Origin: Chloroflexota bacterium | GTDB lineage: Bacteria > Chloroflexota > Anaerolineae > Anaerolineales > Villigracilaceae | Assembly (NCBI GenBank): GCA_016235425.1 | Contig: JACRLC010000015.1 | Coordinates: forward strand, 78,607 to 142,606 | Direction: 5' to 3' | Length of the DNA: 64,000 nucleotides | Shown here: one piece after another, positions 26,470 to 35,767 of the stretch | Layout: the number at the start of each line of letters is the position of its first letter | How positions within the stretch are numbered: the first letter of the stretch is position 1 | Program-made: the position numbers and the translations under genes | Notes under the pieces: model-generated | Told to the model about the DNA's origin: nothing | What the model saw: only the letters and a program-made list of their open reading frames with translations | Databases searched by the model: none

Positions 26470-27546
26470 ATGAAACGCATCCCAATATCAAAACCAGACA
26501 TTACAGATTCTGAAAAAGCCGCAGTGATGGAGGTTCTGGAATCCGGTTTCCTGGCACAGGGACCACGCACGGCCCTCTTTGAAGAACAATTTGCACAGCT
26601 CTGCGGGGTAAGACATGCCATTGCCGTATCAAACGGAACGTGCGCCCTGGTGGCTGCCTTGCTGGCGAATGATATCGGCCCGGGGGATGAAGTTATCACG
26701 ACGCCGTTCACTTTTATGGCAACCGCCAATGCGATTCTTTTTACAGGCGCAAAGCCGGTATTTGTGGATATTGACGGGGAGACCTTTAATGTGGATCCGC
26801 AGTTGATCGAGGCTGCCATCACTCCCAGGACAAAAGCCATCCTGCCCGTGCATCTCTATGGGCAGATGTGCGAGATGGAGGAAATCCGGGCAGTGGCAGA
26901 CAGACATGGTTTGAAACTCATCGAAGATGCCTGCCAGTCGGTCGGTGCATCCTATAAAGGCAAAATGGCGGGAAGTTTTGGAACGGGCACATTCAGCTTC
27001 TACGCCACTAAAAATCTGATGACCGGTGAAGGCGGCATGGTCACAACCAATGATGATGTGATTGCTGAAAAATGCCGCATGATCCGCAGTCATGGAATGA
27101 AACAACGTTATTACCATGAGATGGTGGGCTATAACTTTCGTATGATGGATCTTCAGGCGGCTATTGGGCTGGCGCAATTGGAGAGGTTGGAAACCATGAC
27201 GGCCAGGAGGCGGTTTAATGCCGGGTTTTTGAACAGGCATATCGAAGCGGTCAGCATCCCAAAGGTCCGGGAGGGATGCGGGCATGTTTGGCATCAGTAC
27301 ACGGTTCGGGTGAATGGAGGCCGCAAAAGGGATGATGTCGTCCGGCATATGAACGAAGCCGGAATAGACGTGGGCGTTTATTATCCGGTGCCGGTCCATA
27401 AACAGAAATCCATTCAGGCGGTGATCGGTGATGTGACGATGCCTGTGGCGGAGAAGATGGCAGGGGAGGTTTTGTCGCTCCCGGTCCATCCCCTTTTATC
27501 GGAAGAGGAGCTTGCGATGATCGTGGCGGAGATAAATAAACTATGA
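26470..27546 (+). CDS. DegT/DnrJ/EryC1/StrS sugar aminotransferase (WbpE/WlbC-like)
   Basis: A 358-residue PLP-dependent aminotransferase acting on keto nucleotide sugars. The PLP lysine is Lys181 in SFYATKNLMTGEGG; the cofactor-binding EDACQSVGA is upstream. The N-terminal KPDITDSEKAAVMEVLESG is typical of the family. It starts 12 bases after the acetyltransferase and overlaps the oxidoreductase gene by four bases (ATGA). It would install the 3-amino group in the UDP-GlcNAc3NAcA-type pathway. Confidence 0.92.
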   Translation: MKRIPISKPDITDSEKAAVMEVLESGFLAQGPRTALFEEQFAQLCGVRHAIAVSNGTCALVAALLANDIGPGDEVITTPFTFMATANAILFTGAKPVFVDIDGETFNVDPQLIEAAITPRTKAILPVHLYGQMCEMEEIRAVADRHGLKLIEDACQSVGASYKGKMAGSFGTGTFSFYATKNLMTGEGGMVTTNDDVIAEKCRMIRSHGMKQRYYHEMVGYNFRMMDLQAAIGLAQLERLETMTARRRFNAGFLNRHIEAVSIPKVREGCGHVWHQYTVRVNGGRKRDDVVRHMNEAGIDVGVYYPVPVHKQKSIQAVIGDVTMPVAEKMAGEVLSLPVHPLLSEEELAMIVAEINKL

Positions 27547-28643
27547 CCCGGGTTGCCGTTGTGGGAGTGGGCACGATGGGGCGAAATCATGTCCGCGTTT
27601 ACAGTGAGATTCCTGACGCCGAACTGGCGGCCATTGTGGACCAGAATACGGCGGCGGCTGAATCGCTGAGCCGTATGTATCACGTTCCGCTCTATTCGGA
27701 TTTTCGTGAAATGGTGGAGAGGGAACGCCCTGAGGCGATTTCAGTGGCCGTTCCAACCGAATTCCATTATGAGGTCGTTAAGCAATTGCTGGAGATGGGT
27801 TGTAATGTGCTGGTTGAAAAGCCGATCGCGGCCACGCTAAGCCAGGCCTGGGAGATGATTGACCTTGCGAATCAGAAGGGCGTGGTGTTGACGGTTGGAC
27901 ATATCGAGCGCTTCAACCCCGCGGTCATAGACCTGAAACGCCGACTGGAAAACGGCGAATTGGGAAGGGTGTTTCAGGTGCATGCCCGGCGGGTGGGACC
28001 TTTCCCTACCCGGATACAGGATGTGGGTGTGATCAAGGACCTGGCAATCCATGACCTGGACATCATGCACTATCTGACCGGCACGTACGTGAATCGGGTT
28101 TATGCCGAGGCCAGGTCGACCCTTCATGAAAGTTGTGAAGATATGTTCGTCGGCACGCTTCATTTCCTGGACAATACGCTTGGCCTGCTTGAAATCAATT
28201 GGCTCACACCGACGAAGATCAGGGAGTTGTACATTACCGGCGACCGCGGCATGTTCCGGGTGAATTACATAACCCAGGACCTGTGCTTCTTTGAAAATGC
28301 CGAGTACACCGGGAGCGATTGGACGTCATTGAGTCTGATTCGGGGTGTAAGCGAAGGGTCGATCATTCAATACGCGATCAAGAAGAAGGAGCCGCTTCGC
28401 ACCGAGCTTGAAACATTTATCGCTCACATTCAAGGGAAGGACGCCCGCGTTGTCAGCGGCATGGATGCAATCGAAGCTTTGCAGATAGCGATGGCATTGG
28501 TGGAATCGGCAAAAATGTCAAAAATGATAAAGGTAGATAGTCATGACAGTTTCCAGTTCCCCTCAACTTTTGCAAAGGGGTCTGTTCTCTACGAGGACAA
28601 GGGAGGTCCAGCCGCGGCCCCTGGTCTTCAAACGGGTAACTGA
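27543..28643 (+). CDS. Gfo/Idh/MocA family oxidoreductase (WbpB/WlbA-like)
   Basis: A 366-residue NAD(P)-dependent dehydrogenase. The Rossmann start is RVAVVGVGTMGRNHVRVY; the EKPIA motif (VLVEKPIAATLSQA) and the catalytic-region DLAIHDLDIM are present. In the WbpB/WlbA step the C3 hydroxyl of a UDP-sugar acid is oxidised before transamination by the preceding gene product. The last 34 residues are encoded in DNA that also encodes the start of the next gene in another frame. Confidence 0.9.
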   Translation: MTRVAVVGVGTMGRNHVRVYSEIPDAELAAIVDQNTAAAESLSRMYHVPLYSDFREMVERERPEAISVAVPTEFHYEVVKQLLEMGCNVLVEKPIAATLSQAWEMIDLANQKGVVLTVGHIERFNPAVIDLKRRLENGELGRVFQVHARRVGPFPTRIQDVGVIKDLAIHDLDIMHYLTGTYVNRVYAEARSTLHESCEDMFVGTLHFLDNTLGLLEINWLTPTKIRELYITGDRGMFRVNYITQDLCFFENAEYTGSDWTSLSLIRGVSEGSIIQYAIKKKEPLRTELETFIAHIQGKDARVVSGMDAIEALQIAMALVESAKMSKMIKVDSHDSFQFPSTFAKGSVLYEDKGGPAAAPGLQTGN

Positions 28644-29235
28644 TCTGGCCGTATGCACGTTATTATTGCCGTTTTTCCTGGTCGCAATGGCCGTCATCGC
28701 AATATTGATCGTGCTGGATTCCCCGGGTTCGCCGATTTTTATCCAGGAACGGATCGGGTTGGGAGGAAAACGATTTCGTGTTTATAAATTTCGCACACTG
28801 GTACGCAGCCGCAGCGATAAGGCAGAACGCGATTATATGAAGGAATTCATATCGGGACGGGTAAAAATCGGCGACGGCGCTTTGCACAAGCCCATTCCCA
28901 AAAATGATTTTACGCGGGTGGGCAGGTTTTTACGCAAATCGAGCCTGGATGAGTTGCCCCAGATTTTCAATGTGTTTAAAGGTGAAATGAGTCTGATCGG
29001 TCCCCGGCCAAATGTCCCATGGGAAGTGGAGTTTTATCAACTCTGGCACTATGAACGCCTGCATGCCCTGCCCGGCATCACCGGTATGGCGCAGGTAATG
29101 GGAAGAAGCAGTATCTCCTTCGATCAGATCGTTCGTTTCGATATTCAGTATGTGCGCTATCAAAGCATTCAGTTGGATTTGTGGATTGCATGGCGGACAT
29201 TCAAGACCGTTTTTTCCGGCAGAGGGGCCGGTTGA
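28543..29235 (+). CDS. Initiating phosphoglycosyl transferase (bacterial sugar transferase family)
   Basis: A 230-residue monotopic phosphoglycosyl transferase that moves a sugar 1-phosphate to undecaprenyl phosphate and so starts repeat-unit synthesis. A hydrophobic re-entrant helix ([20 protein letters not shown]) precedes [37 protein letters not shown] and [16 protein letters not shown]. The conserved domain begins about residue 29, only a few codons before the previous gene ends. The overlap of 101 bases therefore seems real at least in part. AAGGTAG precedes the chosen ATG. Confidence 0.9.
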   Translation: MTVSSSPQLLQRGLFSTRTREVQPRPLVFKRVTDLAVCTLLLPFFLVAMAVIAILIVLDSPGSPIFIQERIGLGGKRFRVYKFRTLVRSRSDKAERDYMKEFISGRVKIGDGALHKPIPKNDFTRVGRFLRKSSLDELPQIFNVFKGEMSLIGPRPNVPWEVEFYQLWHYERLHALPGITGMAQVMGRSSISFDQIVRFDIQYVRYQSIQLDLWIAWRTFKTVFSGRGAG

Positions 29236-29265
29236 TCGGAAATGCGGTAAAAGAAGAAGGCTCAA

Positions 29266-30339
29266 ATGATGATCAAAGATTATATTCGTTTGCTCGTGAA
29301 GCGGTGGTGGCTGCTGGCACTGGCGTTTATCGTTGTCTTTGCGAGCACCTACGTTTGGACGAGCAGGCAAACACCGGTGTACGAATCTCATGCCACGTTC
29401 GTCATACGGCCCCGCTCAGGGACGGTTGTCAGCGATGATTTTATTAAAGCCCTGGATACGATCAGCAACCGTTCGGAGATCAACTCAACTTTTGCCGAAG
29501 TTTCCTCCAGCAAGTCCATCCGGGAACAGGCCATCAAAAAGATGAACCTGTCATCCGATCAGCGCAAAGGTCTGTCTGCGACAGGCAGCGTCATCGCCGG
29601 GACAAATATCCTGGAGATCACCGCGCAAAGCCATGATCCTGTTATCGCTCGCGACTTTGCAGATGCAGTTGGGGCGGAGACGGTTGATTACGTCAAGAAT
29701 CTTTACGATGTGTATCAATTGGAGGGTCTCGATTCTGCCAACACTCCCTCCAAACCCATCAAGCCCGACCTGGTTCTTAATTTAACACTGGGCGCTTTTC
29801 TGGGACTGGCATTGGGTGTGGCTTTGATATTCCTGTTGGAAGCCCTCAAACCCTCCTACAAGGAACTGGACACTTTTAATATCATTGACCGCGAGACGGG
29901 CGCGTACAACAAATCCTACCTGACGCACCGTCTCTTTCAGGAAATGGTGCGGACGCGGCGGACGAAATCGCCGCTCTCGCTGGGGCTTGTGAAAGTGAAC
30001 TTCAACGGCGGCGGGCTTTCTGAACCTGAACAAGCCGAAGCCCTGCGAATGGTGAAAATCCTGACCGAGAAGTCCATCCGGGAAGAAGACATTTTGGTGC
30101 GCTTCAACGGTGTCACTTTTGCCATCCTGTTCCCCGACCTGCCCCTGGAATCTGCGCGAGACTCCCTGGAAAACGTGAGACAGGTCATTGGTTCGGTGGC
30201 GCATGATATGAACGGGGCAAATGGACATTCTCACATTGACAGTTATTCGAGTGTGGTCTCTTATACCGGGGGACGGGTGAGCCAGGAACGATTTGTGGAG
30301 CAGGCGCTCCAGGGACTTCAAAATATCAGCCCGCAATAA
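29266..30339 (+). CDS. Wzz-like chain-length protein fused to a degenerate GGDEF domain
   Basis: A 357-residue membrane protein. Residues 1-35 (DYIRLLVKRWWLLALAFIVV) are the first membrane helix of a polysaccharide co-polymerase; a Wzz-type external domain follows, and a second helix lies near residues 168-190 (LNLTLGAFLGLALGVALIFL). After it, in place of the usual tyrosine kinase, is a GGDEF-like fold: DRETGAYNKSYLTHRLFQ, then VRFNGVTFAILFPDLP where RYGGDEF would be. The signature is lost, so it cannot be an active diguanylate cyclase but may sense a nucleotide or bind a partner. It probably controls polymer length. Confidence 0.82.
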   Translation: MMIKDYIRLLVKRWWLLALAFIVVFASTYVWTSRQTPVYESHATFVIRPRSGTVVSDDFIKALDTISNRSEINSTFAEVSSSKSIREQAIKKMNLSSDQRKGLSATGSVIAGTNILEITAQSHDPVIARDFADAVGAETVDYVKNLYDVYQLEGLDSANTPSKPIKPDLVLNLTLGAFLGLALGVALIFLLEALKPSYKELDTFNIIDRETGAYNKSYLTHRLFQEMVRTRRTKSPLSLGLVKVNFNGGGLSEPEQAEALRMVKILTEKSIREEDILVRFNGVTFAILFPDLPLESARDSLENVRQVIGSVAHDMNGANGHSHIDSYSSVVSYTGGRVSQERFVEQALQGLQNISPQ

Positions 30340-30358
30340 GCCCGCAACCCGGATTGTC

Positions 30359-31927
30359 ATGGAAAAGCAACTCGACCCGAACCTGGCGCGTCTTGAACAC
30401 GAGCCGACCTTTCGACATAACATGGCCGCTGTGGCGAAAGGGGGCGGCATCGTTTTTACCGGCAAGTTGTTTCTGGATGCGATTCGATTCGTGACTGCAT
30501 TTGCGCTGGCGCGCCTGCTTGGCGCGGACCAGTATGGAATGTACAGCCTCGCATTGAGCGCCTTGAACATTGCTGTGGGACTGTCCCTGCTTGGTTTGGA
30601 CGCGGCGCTGATCCGTTTCATAGCGGTAATGATAGGGCGCAAGGACGATGAAGGCGTGTGGGGAACCATTCAAGTGGGTATGGGCATTGCATTGTCATTG
30701 AGTGTAGTGACGGGAACGGTCTTATTTGGATTTGCGTATCTTGCGGCTGAGAGACTTTTTCATAACGCCGCACTTGCGCCTCTTCTGCAATTGGCGGCAG
30801 TCTTCATTCCTGTGCTTGCAATGAGCGAAGTGCTTGCCAGTTCGTTGAAGGGTTTCAAGCGCATGGATTATCCGGTCATCGCACAATTCGTCTTTCAGCC
30901 GGTATTGCGGCTGATCCTCATTTTGATCCTTGCATTCACCGGTTTCGATGCGGTGCGGGCGATCATCACATTTGGGCTGGCTGACCTTGGCGCTTCGCTG
31001 ATTTTGATCTCTTATTTGAACCGGGAATTTCGACTGAAACGCCCCATCAATACGGCCAGGCGGGATTTCAAAGGCCTGCTGGGATTCTCCCTGCCGGTTT
31101 GGATGTCTGGGATGATGGTTCAGTTCCAGAATAATCTTCAAGCCCTGGTGCTTGGCACGCTGAACACGGTCACTAGTGTGGGCATCTTTAGCATTGCCAG
31201 CCAGATCACCAGTGTAAGCGGACATTTCACTTCGTCCATTAATACTTCTTCCAAGCCGATCGTTGCTCAATTGCATGACCGGAAAGACCTGAAGCAACTG
31301 GGCCAGCTTTACCAGACCGCCAACAAATGGGCTGTGATGGTGCAGTTGCCCATCTTCTTGTTGATGGTCATTTTCCCAGGTGCATTGCTCTCCATTTTTG
31401 GGGATAGCTACACACAGGGTGCGACCGCGCTCATCATCCTCGCGGCCGCCGATTTGCTGAACGTGGGCACAGGCATGGGAGGCATCATCATTGACATGAC
31501 CGGCTATACCAAGCTCAAGCTGGTAAATTCCATCTTGAGGCTGGTGATCTATCTTGGCCTTGACCTGCTTCTCATCCCTCGCTGGGGATTGGTTGGGGCG
31601 GCGGTGGCAGTTCTGGCTGGGGAAGGAGCGGTCAATCTGTTGAGGCTGGTCGAAGTGTATGTTTTGTTCAAGCTGTTGCCTTTCAATCGAGGGTTTGTCA
31701 AACCGGTTGTAGCGGCGGTAATGGCCGCAAGCGGCGCATTGCTTTTGCGTGTGTGGATGTCCCTGGGGTCCGATTTGTTGAACGCCGTCCTTGGTGGAAT
31801 TCTTCTGCTGTTGATCTACGCGGGTGTCACCTACATCCTGGGCTTTTCCCAGGAGGAAGCTTTCATGCTCGAAGGTGTGCGGAACCGCACGCGCAAGTTC
31901 ATTGCCAAATTTACTGCGAGAACATGA
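30359..31927 (+). CDS. Wzx-type polysaccharide flippase (MATE/MVF superfamily)
   Basis: A 522-residue integral membrane protein with about 14 hydrophobic segments. The start of the transporter part, AKGGGIVFTGKLFLDAIRF, ALARLLGADQYGMYSLALS and the middle AQFVFQPVLRLILILIL match oligosaccharide flippases. It should move the lipid-linked repeat unit across the membrane. The ATG at 30359 is used because the upstream part of the frame overlaps the Wzz-like gene. It overlaps the first sulfotransferase gene by four bases (ATGA). Confidence 0.9.
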   Translation: MEKQLDPNLARLEHEPTFRHNMAAVAKGGGIVFTGKLFLDAIRFVTAFALARLLGADQYGMYSLALSALNIAVGLSLLGLDAALIRFIAVMIGRKDDEGVWGTIQVGMGIALSLSVVTGTVLFGFAYLAAERLFHNAALAPLLQLAAVFIPVLAMSEVLASSLKGFKRMDYPVIAQFVFQPVLRLILILILAFTGFDAVRAIITFGLADLGASLILISYLNREFRLKRPINTARRDFKGLLGFSLPVWMSGMMVQFQNNLQALVLGTLNTVTSVGIFSIASQITSVSGHFTSSINTSSKPIVAQLHDRKDLKQLGQLYQTANKWAVMVQLPIFLLMVIFPGALLSIFGDSYTQGATALIILAAADLLNVGTGMGGIIIDMTGYTKLKLVNSILRLVIYLGLDLLLIPRWGLVGAAVAVLAGEGAVNLLRLVEVYVLFKLLPFNRGFVKPVVAAVMAASGALLLRVWMSLGSDLLNAVLGGILLLLIYAGVTYILGFSQEEAFMLEGVRNRTRKFIAKFTART

Positions 31928-32925
31928 TGCAATTCGACCCAAGCCCAATCTTTATCGGCGGACTCGACCGTTGCGGCAAAACGACCCTGCGCGCTTTCCT
32001 CGTCTCGCATCCCAACATCTCCATTCCTGCCGTAGGATCGAACATGTGGACGTATTTCTACGGTCAGTTTGGCGATCTGGGCAACCCCGAAAATTTCGAA
32101 CGCTGCCTCACTGCCATGTTGCGCTATAAGCACGTTCGTTTTCTCAAACCGGATGCGGACCAAATCCGCCGTGAGTTTTGGCGCGGCCCTCTCACGTATG
32201 GACGCTTGTTTGCGCTCTTTCACCAGCAGCATGCCATGCGGGAAGGCAAACCCCGCTGGGGGGAACAAACCGGTTTGATCGAACGCTACGTGGACGTGAT
32301 ATTCAAGGCCTACCCGGAAGCGCGCGTGCTTCACATGATCCGCGACCCGCGCGACCGTTACGCTGCCTCCCTCAAGCTTTGGCCGAATGGCAGGGGCAGG
32401 GCGGGTGGAGCCGCTGCGCGTTGGTTGTACACAACGGCGCTCGCCCGGCGCAACCTGAAGAAATATGCAGGCCGCTACCAGGTCATCCGCTTTGAGGCCC
32501 TCGTGCGCGAACCCGAAGCAACGCTGCAGGGCATAAGCCAATTCATAGGCGAAGAGTATTTTTCGCAGATGCTTTCCATGCCTGGCGCGCCCGAGCACCG
32601 TGCCAAGCTCCTGCATGGAACCGACGCCGACGCGGGGGACTCGCCCCTGTCCGATGCGCATATTGGCCTCTATCTTCAAAGCCTTTCAAAACAGGAGCTT
32701 GCCTTTATTCAGGATATTTCCAAATCCAGCCTGCGCGATTTTGGATACATCGTTGAGCCGATTCGTTTTACACCATCGGAGGCGCTCACTTACTCCGCGA
32801 TCCACTGGCCGTCCAACCTGGTGCGAATGGCGGCCTGGCTTGGCATTGAGTACATCCAGCATAATTATCCCGAAAAATTTGGGCGCAGACCTGCCGCTCA
32901 CATGCTCATCAAAGACGCCGCCTGA
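31924..32925 (+). CDS. Sulfotransferase 1
   Basis: A 333-residue member of the PAPS-dependent sulfotransferase superfamily. The 5'-phosphosulfate loop is GGLDRCGKTTLRAFLVSHPN (residues 10-29), with Lys in the position where many members have Thr. The 3'-phosphate motif is HMIRDPRDRYAASL. It also has PRWGEQTGLIERY, shared by its neighbours. It should move sulfate from PAPS to a sugar hydroxyl, on cytoplasmic or lipid-linked precursors, as no signal peptide is visible. It is the first of four tandem paralogues directly after the flippase gene. Confidence 0.85.
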   Translation: MMQFDPSPIFIGGLDRCGKTTLRAFLVSHPNISIPAVGSNMWTYFYGQFGDLGNPENFERCLTAMLRYKHVRFLKPDADQIRREFWRGPLTYGRLFALFHQQHAMREGKPRWGEQTGLIERYVDVIFKAYPEARVLHMIRDPRDRYAASLKLWPNGRGRAGGAAARWLYTTALARRNLKKYAGRYQVIRFEALVREPEATLQGISQFIGEEYFSQMLSMPGAPEHRAKLLHGTDADAGDSPLSDAHIGLYLQSLSKQELAFIQDISKSSLRDFGYIVEPIRFTPSEALTYSAIHWPSNLVRMAAWLGIEYIQHNYPEKFGRRPAAHMLIKDAA

Positions 32926-32931
32926 TTTCAC

Positions 32932-33858
32932 ATGAGAAACCCTGTTTTTATTGGAGGGCTTGAACGGTCCGGCAAAACTTACATGCGTATGATGCTCGCC
33001 GCGCATCCGAACATGGCTTTTTCACATCGCACCAGCTTGTGGACTTTCCACTACAACCGCTATGGCGATTTGAATAAAGCGGACAACCTTGAGCGTTGTC
33101 TGACCGAAATGATGCGCTCCAAACATATCCGCGTGCTCTTCCCGGACTTTGCCCGCATCAAACGGGACCTTGGGACTGCTCCCGTTACCTATGCAGATCT
33201 CTTCGCCCTGATCCATGAGCACTACGCCGAACAGCTTGGCAAACCGCGTTGGGGCGACCAGACCGAATTCATCGAACGCTTCGCGGAAGAGATTTTCTCA
33301 GCCTATCCCGGTGCCAGGATCATTCATATGCTCCGCGACCCGCGTGACCGTTACGAGGCCACGTTGCATAAGCCGCATCGCCGGGGCGGGCTTGGCGTTG
33401 CGATTGCCCGTTGGCGTACTTCGGCGGCGCTGGCGCAAAAAAACCAGCGTGATTATCCCGGACGTTACAAGGTCATCCGCTACGAAACAATGGTCATGGA
33501 CCCGGAAGCCACCCTCCGCGATGTATGCGTTTTTTTGGATGAAATCTTCCACCCGGAAATGTTGCAATTGAAAGGCGAGTCCCGTTTTTCGGGGCGCGCT
33601 GTAGACGAAGAGGGCGGCATGACCGGCCCTCTTTCAACTGAATATATTGGCCGTTTCAAGAATGGACTTTCCTCCCGCGCGATCACTTTTGCCCAGAAAC
33701 ATGCAGGAGATTTGATGCCCAGCTATGGTTACCCGTTGACGCCGGTCCGGTTTTCGTGGCAGGAACGCCTGCGGTTCCTCCTGTTGGACGATATTTTTCA
33801 GTCTCTTCACATGGCTGGCTGGCGCTTGCTCTCGGCTTTGGGAAAAAATGGAACATAG
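32932..33858 (+). CDS. Sulfotransferase 2
   Basis: A 308-residue paralogue of the preceding gene, six bases downstream. The 5'-PSB loop is GGLERSGKTYMRMMLAAHPN, the WGDQTEFIERFAEEIF segment follows, and the 3'-phosphate motif is HMLRDPRDRYEATL. A long amphipathic C-terminus ends the protein. The end overlaps the third sulfotransferase gene by 11 bases. It probably has a different acceptor position from its neighbours, since tandem copies were kept. Confidence 0.85.
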   Translation: MRNPVFIGGLERSGKTYMRMMLAAHPNMAFSHRTSLWTFHYNRYGDLNKADNLERCLTEMMRSKHIRVLFPDFARIKRDLGTAPVTYADLFALIHEHYAEQLGKPRWGDQTEFIERFAEEIFSAYPGARIIHMLRDPRDRYEATLHKPHRRGGLGVAIARWRTSAALAQKNQRDYPGRYKVIRYETMVMDPEATLRDVCVFLDEIFHPEMLQLKGESRFSGRAVDEEGGMTGPLSTEYIGRFKNGLSSRAITFAQKHAGDLMPSYGYPLTPVRFSWQERLRFLLLDDIFQSLHMAGWRLLSALGKNGT

Positions 33859-34741
33859 ACCGATATTCATTGGAGGCTTGAGCTTTACCGGCAAAACGCA
33901 ATTGCGCCTGATGCTCTCGGCGCATCCCAATATTTTCATCGCCCGCCGAACTCACATGTGGGACCGCTTCTACAATCGCTATGGCGGGTTGACTGAATCG
34001 GAAAACTTTGAGCGCTGTCTGCATGACCTGGTATCTGCCAAACATATTCAATCGCTTCACATTGATGTTGAGCGTGTCCGCAATGAATTCAAGAACGGAA
34101 CGGTCAGCTACGAAAAATTATTTGCCGCCATCCTTTCGCAGTCTGCACATCACGAAGGGAAAACCCGCTGGGGCGACCAGTTGGGATTCATCGAGCATTA
34201 TGCCGACGCGATCTTCGCGGCATATCCGTCAGCGAGGATGATCCACATGGTGCGCGACCCAGGCGCGAGGTCCGGTGAGAGCGCTTTTGTCTCCTCCCGC
34301 AGGGCCGGGCGGATCGGCTGGGAGACTGCCTGGTGGCTGAGTTCAGCCCGTTTGGCGGGTCGTCATCAAAAACGTTATGCAGGCCGTTATCTGGTCCTTC
34401 GGTATGAGCGTTTGTTTGCCAGTCCCGAACCGGCCTTGCGTGAAATCTGTTCCTTTCTCGACGAGACCTTTTATCCCGAAATGCTGACGCACGGTGAGAT
34501 CAACTCGCACGCGGCCGGTATCCAGCTTCCACTGCCGGAGCGCGACCTGCTTTTTATCCGTTCCTGCGCCCGGAAGGTGATGGGTAAGTTTGGGTATGCC
34601 TATGACGGTTTGCGGCTTTCATGGAAGGACCGGGTTTTGTATTCACTTGGCTGGCCTGTGAACCTGGCGGCTTTACTTGCCGGTACGCTCGGAGCGGGAC
34701 TTGGCCGGCGCGAGTTGTTTCAAAGGGAGTTGGCCTCATGA
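33848..34741 (+). CDS. Sulfotransferase 3, with altered PAPS-binding motif
   Basis: A 297-residue paralogue. The 5'-PSB loop reads GGLSFTGKTQLRLMLSAHPN, with SFTGK where the others have (E/D)R(S/C)GK. The 3'-phosphate motif, DPRDRY in its neighbours, is DPGARSGESAF here, so the conserved Arg/Asp arrangement is broken. It is also shortened before the C-terminus (TFYPEMLTHGEINSHAAG). It may be inactive, bind PAPS differently, or act as a partner of the others. Translation appears coupled on both sides (11-base overlap before, ATGA after). Confidence 0.78.
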   Translation: MEHRPIFIGGLSFTGKTQLRLMLSAHPNIFIARRTHMWDRFYNRYGGLTESENFERCLHDLVSAKHIQSLHIDVERVRNEFKNGTVSYEKLFAAILSQSAHHEGKTRWGDQLGFIEHYADAIFAAYPSARMIHMVRDPGARSGESAFVSSRRAGRIGWETAWWLSSARLAGRHQKRYAGRYLVLRYERLFASPEPALREICSFLDETFYPEMLTHGEINSHAAGIQLPLPERDLLFIRSCARKVMGKFGYAYDGLRLSWKDRVLYSLGWPVNLAALLAGTLGAGLGRRELFQRELAS

Positions 34742-35736
34742 ACAATGGCCCCATTTTCATCGCAGGATTGGAACGAAGCGGCACCAGCCTGATCTATGCC
34801 CTGCTGGCTTCACACCCCAACATTGCCATGACGCGGCGCACCAATTTGTGGACTTATTTTTACAACCAGTACGGTGACTTGCGCGAACCCGAAAAATTTG
34901 AGCGTTGTCTCAGGGATATGCTTCGTTACAAGCGCCTGCTCCCGATCCATCTCGACGCGGAGAGATTGCGGCGTGATTTCAAACAGGGAGACAAAACTTA
35001 TCCGCGCTTGTTCGCGTTGATCGAGGAGCAGTTTGCGCGCAGGCTGGGCAGGCCGCGCTGGGGCGATAAGTCGTTGAACACCGAACGATATGCCGATCTC
35101 ATTTTTGAAGCCTATCCCAACGCGCGCATCCTGCACATGATGCGCGACCCGCGTGATCGCTATGCTTCGGCGGTTGCTCGCTGGAAAGTGAGCCGGGGTG
35201 GTTCGGGGGCGGGCAGTGCCGTGTGGCTGTCTTCGCTCAAGCTGGCCATGTGCCACCGTGAGCGTTACCCGGACCGATACAAGATCGTCCGCTACGAGAC
35301 GCTTGCCAGCCGTCCCGAAGAGACCTTGCGCGATATTTGCGATTTCATCGGCGAAGAATACACGCCGTTGATGCTTTCGATGAAGGGGGCGGAGCAATTT
35401 CGTGACGAGGGTGGGAATAGTTCCTACGAGCAATATGAACCAGGTCATATTTCCACGCGTTCGATTGGGCGTTTCCGGCAGGTGCTGTCCCCGCGCCAGA
35501 TCGCGTTCATGCAGATGGTCTGCCGCGGCGGAATGTCTGTGTTCGAATATGAAGCAGACCGCGTGAGGCTTTCCATGCCGGAGAGCCTGCTCTTCTTGTT
35601 TTTTGATATTCCGGTCAATTATGTGTCGATGCTGGCGTGGTCTGTGCGCGAGGCTTTTCTGAATCGCGTTGGGCGGCCTCTTCCGTCGTATCGGATTGTC
35701 AATGATGCGGAGCAGGTTCGTGCAGGCGCTTCCTAG
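34738..35736 (+). CDS. Sulfotransferase 4
   Basis: A 332-residue paralogue with the classical loop AGLERSGTSLIYALLASHPN and HMMRDPRDRYASAV, closest in pattern to the sulfotransferase at 44571. The ATG at 34738 overlaps the previous stop (ATGA); the longer open frame upstream is rejected. The TAG stop at 35734-35736 is the exact insertion point of an IS630-family element and, beyond it, of a MITE. Both restored the stop codon, so the protein is unchanged. Confidence 0.87.
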   Translation: MNNGPIFIAGLERSGTSLIYALLASHPNIAMTRRTNLWTYFYNQYGDLREPEKFERCLRDMLRYKRLLPIHLDAERLRRDFKQGDKTYPRLFALIEEQFARRLGRPRWGDKSLNTERYADLIFEAYPNARILHMMRDPRDRYASAVARWKVSRGGSGAGSAVWLSSLKLAMCHRERYPDRYKIVRYETLASRPEETLRDICDFIGEEYTPLMLSMKGAEQFRDEGGNSSYEQYEPGHISTRSIGRFRQVLSPRQIAFMQMVCRGGMSVFEYEADRVRLSMPESLLFLFFDIPVNYVSMLAWSVREAFLNRVGRPLPSYRIVNDAEQVRAGAS

Positions 35737-35767
35737 TGGAGTGTTCGATAAGTAATTTAACATAGTC
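35733..35767. repeat. IS630 left terminal inverted repeat
   Basis: Matches the complement of 36943-36977 at 31 of 35 positions, including the flanking TA and one outer base each side. Confidence 0.9.

Noticed and set aside
29905..30339. Active diguanylate cyclase
   Set aside because: The GGDEF signature is replaced by RFNGVTF, which lacks the metal and substrate residues.
30722..31948. 408-residue open frame opposite the flippase gene
   Set aside because: The plus-strand flippase has strong membrane pattern and operon context; the antisense product is rich in Gln/His/Arg with no domain.
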